In this document: positions 63,409-64,000 of the stretch, piece after piece
Layout: each line of letters starts with the position of its first letter
Position numbering within the stretch: position 1 is the first letter of the stretch
Made by a program: the position numbers and the translations under genes
Notes under the pieces: generated by a model
Seen by the model: the letters and a program-made list of their open reading frames with translations, nothing else
Told to the model about the DNA's origin: nothing
The model's database searches: none
From: Cepaea nemoralis
Lineage: Eukaryota > Mollusca > Gastropoda > Stylommatophora > Helicidae
Assembly (NCBI GenBank): GCA_014155875.1
Contig: JACEFZ010025808.1
Coordinates: forward strand, 695,001 to 759,000
Direction: 5' to 3'
DNA length: 64,000 bases

Positions 63409-63571
63409 CTCCACTCACTCCTCCACTCACTCACTCACTCACTCACTCTTTCTCTCATTCTCACTCACTCATTCACACACTCACTCACTCATTCACTCAC
63501 TCACTCTCGCAACCAACTTACTTCTCTCCTTTCATGATCTCTGGAGACATGTAGTATGGTGTGCCCACAAG
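16005..63571 (-). CDS. NEK9: NEK9 (NIMA-related kinase 9), 17 exons found, 5' end outside window
   Basis: A minus-strand gene of at least 47 kb. Joined exons give 681 codons plus stop, and every junction keeps phase and has GT-AG sites. Order of domains: kinase activation segment with GTPYYMSPE and subdomains to [12 protein letters not shown]; a Ser/Thr-rich linker; an RCC1-like propeller beginning at IYQWGGGK with repeated GDxH...[17 protein letters not shown] blades; an acidic/Ser-Pro region; and a short heptad-like coiled coil ending in a stop. NEK9 rather than NEK8 is supported by the WGGGKxTPQKL start of the propeller, the [13 protein letters not shown] segment and the C-terminal coiled coil. 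In vertebrates NEK9 is activated in mitosis and acts upstream of NEK6/NEK7 in spindle and centrosome function, with the RCC1 domain autoinhibitory and the coiled coil mediating dimers. That role is inherited knowledge, not seen here. The N-terminal lobe of the kinase is missing at the right edge. Confidence 0.93.
16020..16025 (-). terminator. NEK9: Poly(A) signal of NEK9
   Basis: AATAAA on the minus strand, about 125 bases after the stop codon at 16149-16151. It suggests a short 3' UTR ending near 16000. Confidence 0.6.
16149..16220 (-). CDS. NEK9: NEK9 terminal coding exon
   Basis: A pyrimidine-rich acceptor (ending GACACAG) precedes 23 codons, [18 protein letters not shown] and five more residues, then TGA. 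Phase 0 matches the previous exon, and the heptad-like pattern continues its coiled coil. Short exon, so a little less certain than the others. Confidence 0.75.
   Translation of the reverse strand: MKMIIASQAKVIKDLVSRFPEGS
16321..17000 (-). mobile_element. LINE C-terminal fragment in the last NEK9 intron
   Basis: Minus-strand remnants contain [19 protein letters not shown], the typical post-RT region of RTE/craniofacial-type LINEs. Frames decay upstream (16700-17000). Distinct in sequence from family A. Confidence 0.75.
17001..17576. other. Intronic stretch, little recognised
   Basis: No credible exon. Near 17281-17300 there is a CCTGTAAAGGATTTGCAAC motif shared with the ends of a fold-back repeat family (25005, 58310). 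Confidence 0.4.
17577..17788 (+). repeat. 40-bp minisatellite, about 5 copies
   Basis: The unit is itself a diverged 20-bp doublet: AACATATAAACATAGAGAC followed by AACATATAAACATATTGAC or TTGAG variants. Starts fall at 17581, 17621 and every 40 bases after. Confidence 0.95.
17850..20280 (+). repeat. 54-bp satellite array, about 45 copies
   Basis: Very regular 54-bp units (GTGTGGAGTRTGAAATACTA, then GACCTCTATATATTCTAGAC, then a CATGACATCACCAT end) over 2.43 kb. Because 54 is divisible by 3 and one minus-strand phase has no stop, the array stays open for 817 codons with the 18-residue unit [18 protein letters not shown]. Variation is limited to a few positions (for example CACCAT/CACGAT/CATGAT, TTCTAG/TTATAG, ACCATG/ACCGTG), implying recent homogenisation. 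The array lies in the last NEK9 intron. Confidence 0.98.
20281..20760. other. Intronic stretch, nothing recognised
   Basis: No exon with proper splice sites and no known repeat apart from a short CT run near 20395-20408. Confidence 0.4.
20765..21015 (+). repeat. 43-bp minisatellite, 5-6 diverged copies
   Basis: Units ATATCAGCCTCAAATAGTGG plus CCACCCATCAATAATACATAGAA, increasingly diverged to the right. Confidence 0.85.
21060..21410. repeat. Fold-back repeat (family P), two inverted arms
   Basis: The arm at about 21068-21240 contains TTTATTGCCTGGCATAT and CATCAGGTACATACC; the arm at 21289-21405 is its approximate reverse complement. The same family occurs at 23090-23345, 36445-36660, 37160-37350 and 46025-46110. 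The right arm ends about 15 bases before NEK9 exon 21425-21484. Confidence 0.75.
21425..21484 (-). CDS. NEK9: NEK9 coiled-coil exon
   Basis: Twenty codons, [20 protein letters not shown], between an acceptor ending TCATTAG and a GTAAGG donor. The Leu/Val heptad spacing and Glu-rich end indicate a coiled coil, as expected near the NEK9 C-terminus. Confidence 0.85.
21485..22130. other. Intronic stretch, unidentified moderately GC-rich sequence
   Basis: About 21640-22060 has a less simple composition than its surroundings and two CTTGCCGG motifs (near 21702 and 22041), but no frame longer than about 100 codons and no recognised domain. Possibly an old transposon fragment. Confidence 0.35.
22131..22330 (-). 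mobile_element. LINE 3' fragment
   Basis: The block CTGCCTTCCTCTATCTCTCT and following bases match the fragment at 43530-43730. On the minus strand both resemble the LINE post-RT region (FGHIMRR-like). Confidence 0.55.
22331..23089. other. Intronic stretch, nothing recognised
   Basis: No supported exon, RNA gene or repeat family. Confidence 0.4.
23090..23345. repeat. Fold-back repeat (family P), nearly palindromic copy
   Basis: Arms of about 100 bases (left from CACAGAAGTCACAAACAAT, right its inverse near ATTGTTTCTGGCTTCTGTG) flank a short AT-rich loop around 23205-23245. The RNA would form a long hairpin. Confidence 0.85.
23650..24835 (+). repeat. 44-bp minisatellite, about 27 copies
   Basis: Unit: ACCATACTCTGAGATCTCTC, then CCATTGTTGGAAGTGACCCC, then a 4-base variable end (TAGT or TGGT). 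Alternation of GGTGCC and AGTACC variants gives a partial 88-bp higher-order pattern. In the right third several units carry an extra GAGATCT (TCTGAGATCTGAGATC). All minus-strand frames here are repeat by-products. Confidence 0.97.
25005..25130. repeat. Fold-back repeat (family F)
   Basis: GACGTTGCAGTCAACACCAG through TTTGCCATTGCTTTCTG is shared with copies at 43735-43990, 46665-46870 and 58305-58555. The ends carry inverted motifs GCGTATCCCTTACGGGACG and CATCCTGTAAAGGATATGC. Confidence 0.75.
25315..25485 (-). CDS. NEK9: NEK9 exon, C-terminal linker
   Basis: 57 codons starting [13 protein letters not shown], comparable to the vertebrate NEK9 segment after the propeller, then Ala/Pro/Ser-rich sequence. 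Acceptor TTGACACAG, donor GTAACT; phase 0 at both ends. Confidence 0.88.
25500..26539. other. Intron with two short direct-repeat clusters
   Basis: Three 37-bp units at 25608-25718 (CATCAAAGACAAAGTGCTTC...) and three 46-47-bp units at about 26029-26150 (GTGGGAGGTTGAGCCTCAAC...). The motif GCTTCGGACACATCATGG (near 25570) recurs near 36065 and 36120 and resembles the FGHIM motif of LINEs. No exon seen. Confidence 0.6.
26540..26739 (-). CDS. NEK9: NEK9 exon, post-propeller acidic region
   Basis: Encodes [20 protein letters not shown] through SSIPTWLRQ. The WLR near the end matches the vertebrate WLRKELENAEFIP context continued in the next exon. The acceptor follows a CTTTCAG tract; donor GTAAAA; phase 1 entry agrees with the preceding exon. 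Confidence 0.85.
27000..27220 (+). repeat. Dispersed repeat (family R), + copy ending AATAAAGTTCGTTCG
   Basis: TCATAACATGGTAATATGC through CTTTGAAAATAAAGTTCGTTCG. Other copies at 41695-41885, 49455-49935 (split) and 52335-52500 are inverted. The ending, a poly(A)-like signal plus a short tandem tail, suggests a retroposed SINE or LINE 3' end. Confidence 0.75.
27225..27470 (-). mobile_element. tRNA-derived SINE (family 2)
   Basis: On the minus strand a tRNA-like head has an A-box-like TGGTGGAACAGTGG and a B-box-like TGTTCAAACCC, followed by a body ending near the GATTGGTCTATACAAATA segment. A second copy lies at 45340-45560 in the same orientation. Confidence 0.65.
27500..27960 (-). mobile_element. 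LINE fragment (family A), C-terminal part
   Basis: The minus-strand frame encodes [20 protein letters not shown] through [18 protein letters not shown] and the PRGRPRSK block, nearly the same as the copy at 49930-50790. Its 3' end is a short (GGAT)n tail. Confidence 0.88.
28010..31005 (+). repeat. About 46-bp minisatellite, roughly 60-65 copies
   Basis: Unit: ACTCTCACACAAGACAGCC, ATCACACTGAATAAATAAAC, TCAGGCA, with 44-49-bp length variants (CACTCTCTCACA). Rare variants (CAGCTATAACGC near 29790, 30067, 30476, 30797; AACTTAGG near 30133 and 30863) recur about 690-730 bases apart, showing a recent block duplication. The array lies in the NEK9 intron between exons 36862-37035 and 26540-26739. 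Confidence 0.98.
31006..31435. other. Intronic stretch, nothing recognised
   Basis: AT-rich, no exon or known family. Confidence 0.4.
31444..31868. mobile_element. hAT-type MITE, copy 1
   Basis: A 425-bp element with terminal inverted repeats starting CAGTGGTTCTCAA, flanked by the perfect 8-bp duplication CTCTAAAG (31436-31443 and 31869-31876). An 8-bp duplication and CAGTGGTTCTCAA-type ends are typical of hAT elements. No transposase frame; G/C homopolymer runs inside. Confidence 0.92.
31890..32145 (+). mobile_element. LINE fragment (family B), 3' end
   Basis: The frame [18 protein letters not shown] and the following RQWTQDV match the post-RT region also present at 51750-52330. It is interrupted by a G run (31980-31993). 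Confidence 0.65.
32146..33279. other. Intronic stretch, nothing recognised
   Basis: Several frames of 60-70 codons on both strands without domain, splice context or repeat support. Confidence 0.4.
33280..33575 (+). mobile_element. LINE fragment (family A), decayed
   Basis: The + strand matches the [17 protein letters not shown] block, then the LVATG..G...[13 protein letters not shown] block. Stops and frame changes throughout. Confidence 0.75.
33723..33934 (+). mobile_element. tRNA-derived SINE (family 1), intact with 15-bp duplication
   Basis: The head GAGCGGCTGGCCGAGTGGC contains an A-box-like TGGCCGAGTGG and, 30-odd bases on, a B-box-like GATTCAATCCC; the body ends in oligo-T. It is flanked by exact copies of ACAGAATCACCTGAG (33708-33722 and 33935-33949). 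Such duplications are made by LINE machinery. Confidence 0.93.
33950..34480. other. Intronic stretch, nothing recognised
   Basis: No supported feature. Confidence 0.4.
34480..34735 (+). repeat. Minisatellite, about 5 copies of a 50-60-bp unit
   Basis: CCCTTATGGTTATTTTGATG and TACAACAAAATTTTCCTAAG recur with small length changes. Confidence 0.85.
34736..35239. other. Intronic stretch, nothing recognised
   Basis: No supported exon or repeat. Confidence 0.4.
35240..35791 (+). mobile_element. LINE fragment (family C) with RNase H remnant
   Basis: The + frame contains [20 protein letters not shown], the C-terminal RNase H motif (H then D), followed after a frame change by a WECPKYC-like cluster and a (TCAA)n tail at 35767-35791. 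A related 3' piece is at 62610-62740. Not a host gene. Confidence 0.72.
35792..36444. other. Intronic stretch with short duplicated motif
   Basis: GCTTCGGACACATCATGGAAAC occurs twice (near 36065 and 36120). Otherwise nothing recognised. Confidence 0.4.
36445..36660. repeat. Fold-back repeat (family P)
   Basis: Contains TGCATCTCATCAGGTGCATG and the CCTGGCAATAAATTGCACAAC end. Its 36455-36600 part is the approximate inverse of 37190-37340, so the two copies flank NEK9 exon 36862-37035 in opposite orientation. Confidence 0.8.
36862..37035 (-). CDS. NEK9: NEK9 exon, last RCC1 blade
   Basis: Encodes [20 protein letters not shown], then [13 protein letters not shown] and WHTLIIA, the most diagnostic NEK9 segment in the window. 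Acceptor CTGTGACAG, donor GTAAGC; phases fit both neighbours. Confidence 0.95.
37160..37350. repeat. Fold-back repeat (family P), inverted relative to 36445-36660
   Basis: Contains TACCTGATGAGATGCAGTGA and GCCAGGCAATAAATCATGC. Confidence 0.8.
37351..37715. other. Intronic stretch, nothing recognised
   Basis: A 125-codon minus-strand frame here has no domain or splice support. Confidence 0.4.
37716..38060 (+). mobile_element. LINE fragment (family A)
   Basis: The + strand matches the [19 protein letters not shown] and [20 protein letters not shown] blocks, and ends in (ATGG)n like the other family A copies. Confidence 0.85.
38208..38369 (-). CDS. NEK9: NEK9 exon, RCC1 blade
   Basis: Encodes [20 protein letters not shown] through [14 protein letters not shown]. 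Typical RCC1 pattern (GQLG and CGDxFT). Acceptor TTTCCAG, donor GTAGGT. Confidence 0.95.
38370..39439. other. Intronic stretch, nothing recognised
   Basis: About 1.07 kb without supported exon or repeat. Confidence 0.4.
39440..40085 (+). repeat. Minisatellite with TATCATCCACGACCAAATCA units
   Basis: Composite units of about 38 and 50 bp (with or without a CATACATGTTGTAGATA insert) alternate over 640 bases. Confidence 0.9.
40086..40304 (+). other. Possible decayed tRNA-derived SINE
   Basis: GGGTGTGCTAGTGATGTTGA and, further on, TAAGTTCAACACC resemble degenerate A and B boxes; no edges or duplications confirmed. Confidence 0.3.
40305..40575 (+). repeat. About 21-22-bp minisatellite, 12 copies
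   Basis: GTTATGGACATATCATCCAT units; a subset has GGACACATC. Open frames across it arise from the repeat. Confidence 0.95.
40781..41200. mobile_element. hAT-type MITE, copy 2 (inverted to copy 1)
   Basis: A 420-bp relative of 31444-31868 with the same CAGTGGTTCTCAA ends and the perfect 8-bp duplication TTCTAGAT (40773-40780, 41201-41208). Internal sequence matches copy 1 in reverse. Long T and G runs inside. Confidence 0.92.
41248..41353 (-). CDS. NEK9: NEK9 exon, RCC1 blade
   Basis: Encodes [20 protein letters not shown] and [15 protein letters not shown]. Acceptor CTCCCCCAG, donor GTAAGC. Ends in phase 1, matching the next exon. Confidence 0.93.
41560..41691 (+). repeat. (AAG)n / (GAA)n trinucleotide tract
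   Basis: About 44 pure units; reads TTC on the NEK9 sense strand. Lysine- or arginine-rich frames here are not genes. Confidence 0.97.
41695..41885 (-). repeat. Dispersed repeat (family R), inverted copy
   Basis: Reverse complement of the 27000-27220 copy (CTTTATTTTAAAAGGGTTAC at its end), with a GAATTGAATTG tail. Confidence 0.8.
41886..42292 (+). repeat. C/A-rich low-complexity minisatellite
   Basis: Irregular CCCACACACACATCC and CCACCCATACCCACAC units; open in several frames because it lacks T. Confidence 0.85.
42293..42480 (+). repeat. (GAA)n trinucleotide tract, about 60 units
   Basis: Second long GAA tract, interrupted only near its 3' end. Confidence 0.97.
42481..43529. other. Intronic stretch, mostly unassigned
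   Basis: Contains a duplicated TGTGATCAAAAACCAC motif near 42767 and 42819. No exon. Confidence 0.4.
43530..43730 (-). mobile_element. LINE 3' fragment
   Basis: Matches 22131-22330 (TTGCCTTCCTCTATCTCTCT, then CTTCTCATAATATGGCC). Confidence 0.55.
43735..43990. repeat. Dispersed repeat (family F)
   Basis: AACGTTGCAGTCAACACCAG and AGTAGTTTGCCATTG shared with 25005, 46665 and 58305. Confidence 0.75.
44121..44282 (-). CDS. NEK9: NEK9 exon, RCC1 blade
   Basis: 54 codons: [20 protein letters not shown], then [17 protein letters not shown] and a basic end. Phase 0 both ends; acceptor GTATTTCAG, donor GTAAGT. Confidence 0.96.
44325..44451 (-). mobile_element. 5'-truncated copy of the I-type LINE 3' end
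   Basis: Reverse complement matches about 9280-9412, including the GAA tail. Flanked by GATCAGTAATT (44314-44324) and GATCACTAATT (44452-44462), an 11-bp duplication with one mismatch. Confidence 0.88.
44700..44835 (-). mobile_element. LINE fragment (family A), 3' terminus
   Basis: Matches the 3' end of the copy at 27500-27640 (CATGTGTCATGCTGATAAGC, then CATGCCATGTGGCCAA), strongly decayed. Confidence 0.6.
44997..45043 (-). CDS. NEK9: NEK9 micro-exon (47 bp), RCC1 blade
   Basis: Encodes [15 protein letters not shown] after a shared glycine codon. Completes the WGSGEFG-RLG motif begun in the upstream exon. Acceptor TTCTTTCAG, donor GTCAGT. Confidence 0.93.
45340..45560 (-). mobile_element. 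tRNA-derived SINE (family 2), second copy
   Basis: Minus-strand relative of 27225-27470: shared CTGGTACAGTGGCTAGTATA head and GGCTTCCAGATTGATGC body. Confidence 0.6.
45561..46024. other. Intronic stretch, nothing recognised
   Basis: Frames of 67-92 codons without domain or splice support. Confidence 0.4.
46025..46110. repeat. Partial copy of fold-back family P
   Basis: CAAAATATGCCAGGCAATAA and flanking bases match the family. Confidence 0.65.
46155..46300 (+). mobile_element. tRNA-derived SINE (family 1), 5'-truncated copy
   Basis: GGGGCAAAAAGAAAAGTCTAAC to GTAGATGACAGTGTTT matches the body of 33723-33934; the tRNA-like head is missing. Confidence 0.8.
46665..46870. repeat. Dispersed repeat (family F)
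   Basis: GATGCTGCAATCAACTCCAAC and AGAAGTTTGCCATTGC match the family. Confidence 0.7.
47000..47265 (+). repeat. 55-bp minisatellite, about 4.5 copies, abutting a NEK9 donor site
   Basis: AAAGGCAGATAGTCTGAAGG starts near 47050, 47105, 47160 and 47215. The array ends within about 12 bases of the exon boundary at 47277. Confidence 0.95.
47277..47474 (-). CDS. NEK9: NEK9 exon, RCC1 blades
   Basis: Encodes [20 protein letters not shown], then [20 protein letters not shown] and VYTWGSGEF. Acceptor ATGCTTCAG, donor GTAACT. Very good match to the NEK9 family. Confidence 0.97.
47520..47577 (+). repeat. (ATC)n tract
   Basis: Slightly interrupted ATC repeat. Confidence 0.93.
47585..48245 (+). repeat. 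36-bp minisatellite, about 18 copies
   Basis: CACCTGTCACAGTGGAATAT plus CAGTGTTTAAAACTGC units; every few units TTTAAAACTG is replaced by TTCAACACAG. As 36 is divisible by 3, two frames stay open over more than 200 codons; not treated as genes. Confidence 0.97.
48430..48453 (+). repeat. Poly-G run
   Basis: About 15 consecutive G, after AAGAGTAAG. Confidence 0.8.
48515..48845 (+). repeat. Purine-rich GAGAAACA minisatellite
   Basis: Irregular GAGAGAAACAGAGTGAAACA units. Confidence 0.9.
48846..49454. other. Intronic stretch, nothing recognised
   Basis: No supported feature. Confidence 0.4.
49455..49935 (-). repeat. Dispersed repeat (family R), split by a nested insertion
   Basis: Left piece 49455-49495 (CAAACAAACTTTATTTTCAG, then AAATTGGGCAA) and right piece 49770-49935 together form one minus-strand family R copy. 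The 274-bp insert 49496-49769 separates them. Confidence 0.8.
49496..49769 (+). mobile_element. Nested retroposed LINE A 3' unit with 11-bp duplication
   Basis: 274 bp encoding [20 protein letters not shown] through the [12 protein letters not shown] block, ending in GGATGGATGG. Flanked by exact AAATTGGGCAA copies at 49485-49495 and 49770-49780. Confidence 0.88.
49940..50790 (-). mobile_element. LINE fragment (family A), RT palm to C-terminus
   Basis: The minus-strand frame is open for about 280 codons: [12 protein letters not shown] (RT catalytic motif), [13 protein letters not shown], then [19 protein letters not shown] and [19 protein letters not shown]. The N-terminal endonuclease and most of the RT are absent. 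Resembles RTE/craniofacial-type LINEs. Confidence 0.92.
50795..50915 (+). repeat. (CATC)n/CCACC simple repeat
   Basis: Degenerate CCATCCACCCACCCATC tract beside exon 50945. Confidence 0.85.
50945..51089 (-). CDS. NEK9: NEK9 exon, RCC1 blade
   Basis: Begins [20 protein letters not shown] and ends [12 protein letters not shown]. The acceptor after GTTGTAG was chosen over a closer CCAAG because only the former keeps the frame and restores the NxQGG motif. Donor GTAAGT. Confidence 0.95.
51380..51630 (+). pseudogene. Decayed mariner-type helix-turn-helix transposase fragment
   Basis: In two frames, [16 protein letters not shown] and then [16 protein letters not shown] resemble the N-terminal DNA-binding region of mariner-like (SETMAR/GVQW type) proteins, where V-x-EW-x-x-x-F-x-x-G is typical. 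Stops and a frame change show decay. Similarity judged by eye. Confidence 0.5.
51750..52330 (+). mobile_element. LINE fragment (family B), RT thumb to C-terminus
   Basis: [20 protein letters not shown], then [15 protein letters not shown], then [20 protein letters not shown] in successive frames. Related pieces at 31890 and 60786. Confidence 0.82.
52335..52500 (-). repeat. Dispersed repeat (family R), inverted copy
   Basis: Tail (CGAA)n at 52342-52362, then CTTTATTTTCACAGGGTTAAC and GCAGGCCCGTCTAACATTC. Confidence 0.85.
52508..52853 (+). repeat. (GGTA)n / (TAGG)n tetranucleotide array
   Basis: Imperfect in the left two-thirds with GTATGTATTA interruptions, pure at the right end. Confidence 0.97.
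53105..53420 (+). repeat. Diverged repeat of TGTTTGTATGTGTCTTTTGT units
   Basis: About 28-30-bp units, roughly ten copies, decayed. Confidence 0.8.
53554..53616 (-). CDS. NEK9: NEK9 exon, start of propeller
   Basis: 21 codons [20 protein letters not shown] plus A. Acceptor TGGAACAG, donor GTAAGT; phase 0 both ends. Confidence 0.95.
53930..54985 (+). repeat. 29-bp minisatellite, about 36 copies
   Basis: Unit TTCTCTTCTCCACACAGTTT plus CTCCACTAA. On the NEK9 sense strand it is purine-rich (GAGAAGAGAA). It lies just upstream, in transcript sense, of exon 53554-53616. Confidence 0.97.
55255..55500 (+). repeat. About 41-bp minisatellite, 5-6 copies
   Basis: CACCCACTCCTTGTACACTC plus AACATATATAACCACAGT units. 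Confidence 0.88.
55582..55656 (-). CDS. NEK9: NEK9 exon, first propeller strand
   Basis: 25 codons [20 protein letters not shown] and KSPMQ. Distinguishes NEK9 from NEK8. Acceptor GTCCCCCAG, donor GTAACA. Confidence 0.95.
55715..56090 (+). repeat. (TAC)n trinucleotide array with CCA interruptions
   Basis: Long ACT/TAC repeat; all long frames across it (poly-Thr, poly-Leu, poly-Val) are artefacts. Confidence 0.97.
56168..56427 (-). repeat. 3' LTR of the deletion derivative
   Basis: 260 bp, TGTAAC...GTTACA ends. Contains the same inverted repeat as the other LTR. Confidence 0.93.
56483..56842 (-). pseudogene. gag: Truncated gag fused to a short tail
   Basis: Starts [14 protein letters not shown] and shares [24 protein letters not shown] and the ETWE-FK-D pattern with the gag at 1265-2275. 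After about 100 residues the gag homology stops and about 18 unrelated residues follow to a stop, marking the internal deletion joint. Lacks the zinc knuckle. Whether the truncated protein has a role is unknown. Confidence 0.88.
56843..57998 (-). other. Leader of the deletion derivative
   Basis: Non-coding; small plus-strand frames here have no family support. TTTCAG lies just upstream of the gag ATG. Confidence 0.6.
57999..58012 (-). other. Primer-binding site of the deletion derivative
   Basis: TGGCGCCGCACACC, 10 bases inside the 5' LTR edge (58023), complementary to a tRNA 3' end GGCGCCA. Confidence 0.6.
58023..58281 (-). repeat. 5' LTR of the deletion derivative
   Basis: 259 bp; carries TTGAGCATCC (58187-58196) and its exact inverse GGATGCTCAA (58214-58223), a 10-bp stem with a 17-base loop. 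Confidence 0.93.
58305..58555. repeat. Dispersed repeat (family F)
   Basis: CTGCATATCCTTTTCAGGAC and CTCAGTAGTTTGCCATTGC; longest copy in the window. Confidence 0.75.
58896..59069 (-). CDS. NEK9: NEK9 exon, end of kinase domain and linker
   Basis: [20 protein letters not shown] continues the kinase C-lobe, followed by a Ser/Thr-rich linker ending VITSKMCE. The GTGCAG donor was chosen over two nearby GTs because only it joins in frame to IYQWGGG. Confidence 0.93.
59429..59666. mobile_element. TA-flanked MITE with about 26-bp inverted ends
   Basis: Ends CCAGGTGTTTGTAAAGTCTC and, inverted, CCGGGTGTGTGTAAAGTCTC, both followed by ACTACA, with TA on both sides (59427-59428, 59667-59668). A TA duplication suggests the Tc1/mariner group. 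238 bp, no transposase. Confidence 0.82.
60078..60183 (+). repeat. (TTC)n tract
   Basis: About 33 TTC units. Confidence 0.97.
60203..60535 (+). repeat. (TAC)n array with duplicated 3' cassette
   Basis: Two TAC tracts (60203-60296 and 60335-60425) are each followed by the same CCACTACTGCTACAATGACT cassette, showing a block duplication of about 130 bp. Confidence 0.95.
60606..60710 (-). CDS. NEK9: NEK9 exon, kinase C-lobe
   Basis: 35 codons [20 protein letters not shown] through SLVDQMLRK. Phase 0 both ends; acceptor ATCTTCTAG, donor GTGAGC. Confidence 0.93.
60786..61580 (+). mobile_element. LINE fragment (family B), RT core
   Basis: [16 protein letters not shown], then [12 protein letters not shown] (motif A), [17 protein letters not shown] (motif B) and [13 protein letters not shown] (catalytic motif C), followed by decayed thumb sequence similar to 51750. 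Antisense to NEK9, 75 bases from exon 60606-60710. Confidence 0.88.
61590..62040 (+). repeat. 25-bp minisatellite, about 18 copies
   Basis: AAGAAGAAAATTGGGTCTTT plus TATTA; variants GGGGCTTTC and TGGAGCTTTC. Confidence 0.95.
62041..62500. other. Intronic stretch, nothing recognised
   Basis: No supported exon. Confidence 0.4.
62510..62890 (+). repeat. Diverged AGAGTTTAAGCAAACAA repeat around a LINE C remnant
   Basis: Units near 62520-62600 and 62760-62890; between them 62610-62740 matches the 3' end of the RNase H-bearing fragment at 35640-35755 (GGAACTCTTCGCTG). Confidence 0.75.
62907..62988 (-). CDS. NEK9: NEK9 exon, kinase subdomain IX
   Basis: [20 protein letters not shown], then EKTFQAT. 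The DxWxxGC motif is the kinase subdomain IX signature. Acceptor TGCCAG, donor GTGAGT. Confidence 0.96.
63340..63500 (+). repeat. Compound (CTAT)n, (CAAT)n, (CACT)n simple repeat
   Basis: Three tetranucleotide tracts in a row. Confidence 0.95.
63522..63571 (-). CDS. NEK9: NEK9 exon, kinase activation loop (most 5' exon in window)
   Basis: [16 protein letters not shown] plus two bases completed by the next exon. GTPYYMSPE is the activation-loop/APE-equivalent motif of NEK kinases. Acceptor ending TGGTTCAG, donor GTAAGT. Confidence 0.96.
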
Positions 63572-63764
63572 CTGAACCATGAGATTGGAAAGAAAATAAA
63601 CACACATTAACAAATCTTCACAAACAATAGCGAGCATAAAGGCATGAAGCAGTGATTGTCAAACATTTAACTTGGTGAATCTTCACAAACATTAGTAAGT
63701 AAAATGGCATGAAGCAGCGATTCTCAAACAGTTAACTTGGGTGACACTTTCAAAATACAACCTT

Positions 63765-64000
63765 TCCTGTACTTTAGAGCTTAGACCATGGTAGCGTTTC
63801 TCCTACACTCCAGTACTTTAGAGGTGAGACCATGAAGGCATTTCTCATACTCTCCAGTACATTAGAGTTGAGACCATGAAGGCATTTATCATACTCTCCA
63901 GTACATTAGAGTTGAGACCATGAAGGCATTTCTCATACTCTCCAGTACATTAGAGTTGAGACCATGAAGACATTTCTCATACTCTCCAGTACTTTAGAGT
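63765..64000 (+). repeat. 44-bp minisatellite, 5+ copies, running off the window
   Basis: CATTAGAGTTGAGACCATGA plus AGGCATTTCTCATACTCTCCAGTA units. Confidence 0.95.

Noticed and set aside
16005..63571. NEK8 instead of NEK9
   Set aside because: NEK8 also has kinase plus RCC1 repeats, but the WGGGK-TPQKL start, [13 protein letters not shown] segment and C-terminal coiled coil fit NEK9.

Overview
This is animal (metazoan) nuclear DNA: a GT-AG intron gene with many small exons sits among retrotransposon debris, SINEs, MITEs and very abundant mini- and microsatellites. The transposon families and the overall repeat style suggest a lophotrochozoan, most likely a gastropod mollusc, but that is inference and not proven by any single sequence here. 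Layout: (1) 1-13262 is a Ty3/Gypsy LTR retrotransposon on the + strand (5' LTR cut by the window edge, long leader, gag, pol, 3' LTR). Its pol is split in the RNase H region by a 5.1-kb non-LTR retrotransposon (4319-9412) that still has an intact 1283-codon endonuclease-RT-RNase H reading frame and is flanked by a perfect 11-bp target duplication. (2) 13261-16000 is intergenic: a (TAG)n tract abutting the LTR, a CT tract, a 30-G run, two minisatellites and a LINE fragment. (3) About 16005 to beyond 63571, on the - strand, is a single host gene recognised as the NIMA-related kinase NEK9 (Nercc1). I could place 17 coding exons, all phase-consistent, from the kinase activation loop through an RCC1-type beta-propeller to a short C-terminal coiled coil, stop codon and poly(A) signal; the first part of the kinase domain lies beyond the right edge. 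Its introns hold almost everything else in the window. The largest intronic arrays are a 54-bp satellite of about 45 copies (17850-20280) that is open in one frame for 817 codons, a 44-bp array (23650-24835), a roughly 46-bp array of about 60-65 copies (28010-31005), a 36-bp array, a 29-bp array, and long GAA, TAC, TTC and GGTA tracts. Mobile elements in the introns include two hAT-type MITEs in opposite orientation, each with a perfect 8-bp duplication; a TA-flanked MITE; an intact tRNA-derived SINE with a 15-bp duplication; an internally deleted Gypsy derivative (56168-58281) that keeps two LTRs, a primer-binding site and the start of gag; fragments of at least four LINE families; and several fold-back repeat families. 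How it fits together: NEK9 is the only gene with a cellular role. The Gypsy element and the I-type LINE are the only features with substantial mobile-element coding capacity, and the Gypsy one is broken by a stop codon, frameshifts and the nested LINE. Best candidates for a second look are the nested insertion, the hairpin shared by the LTRs of both Gypsy elements, the gag-retaining deletion derivative, inverted repeats flanking single NEK9 exons (possible exon circularisation), and the 817-codon satellite frame.
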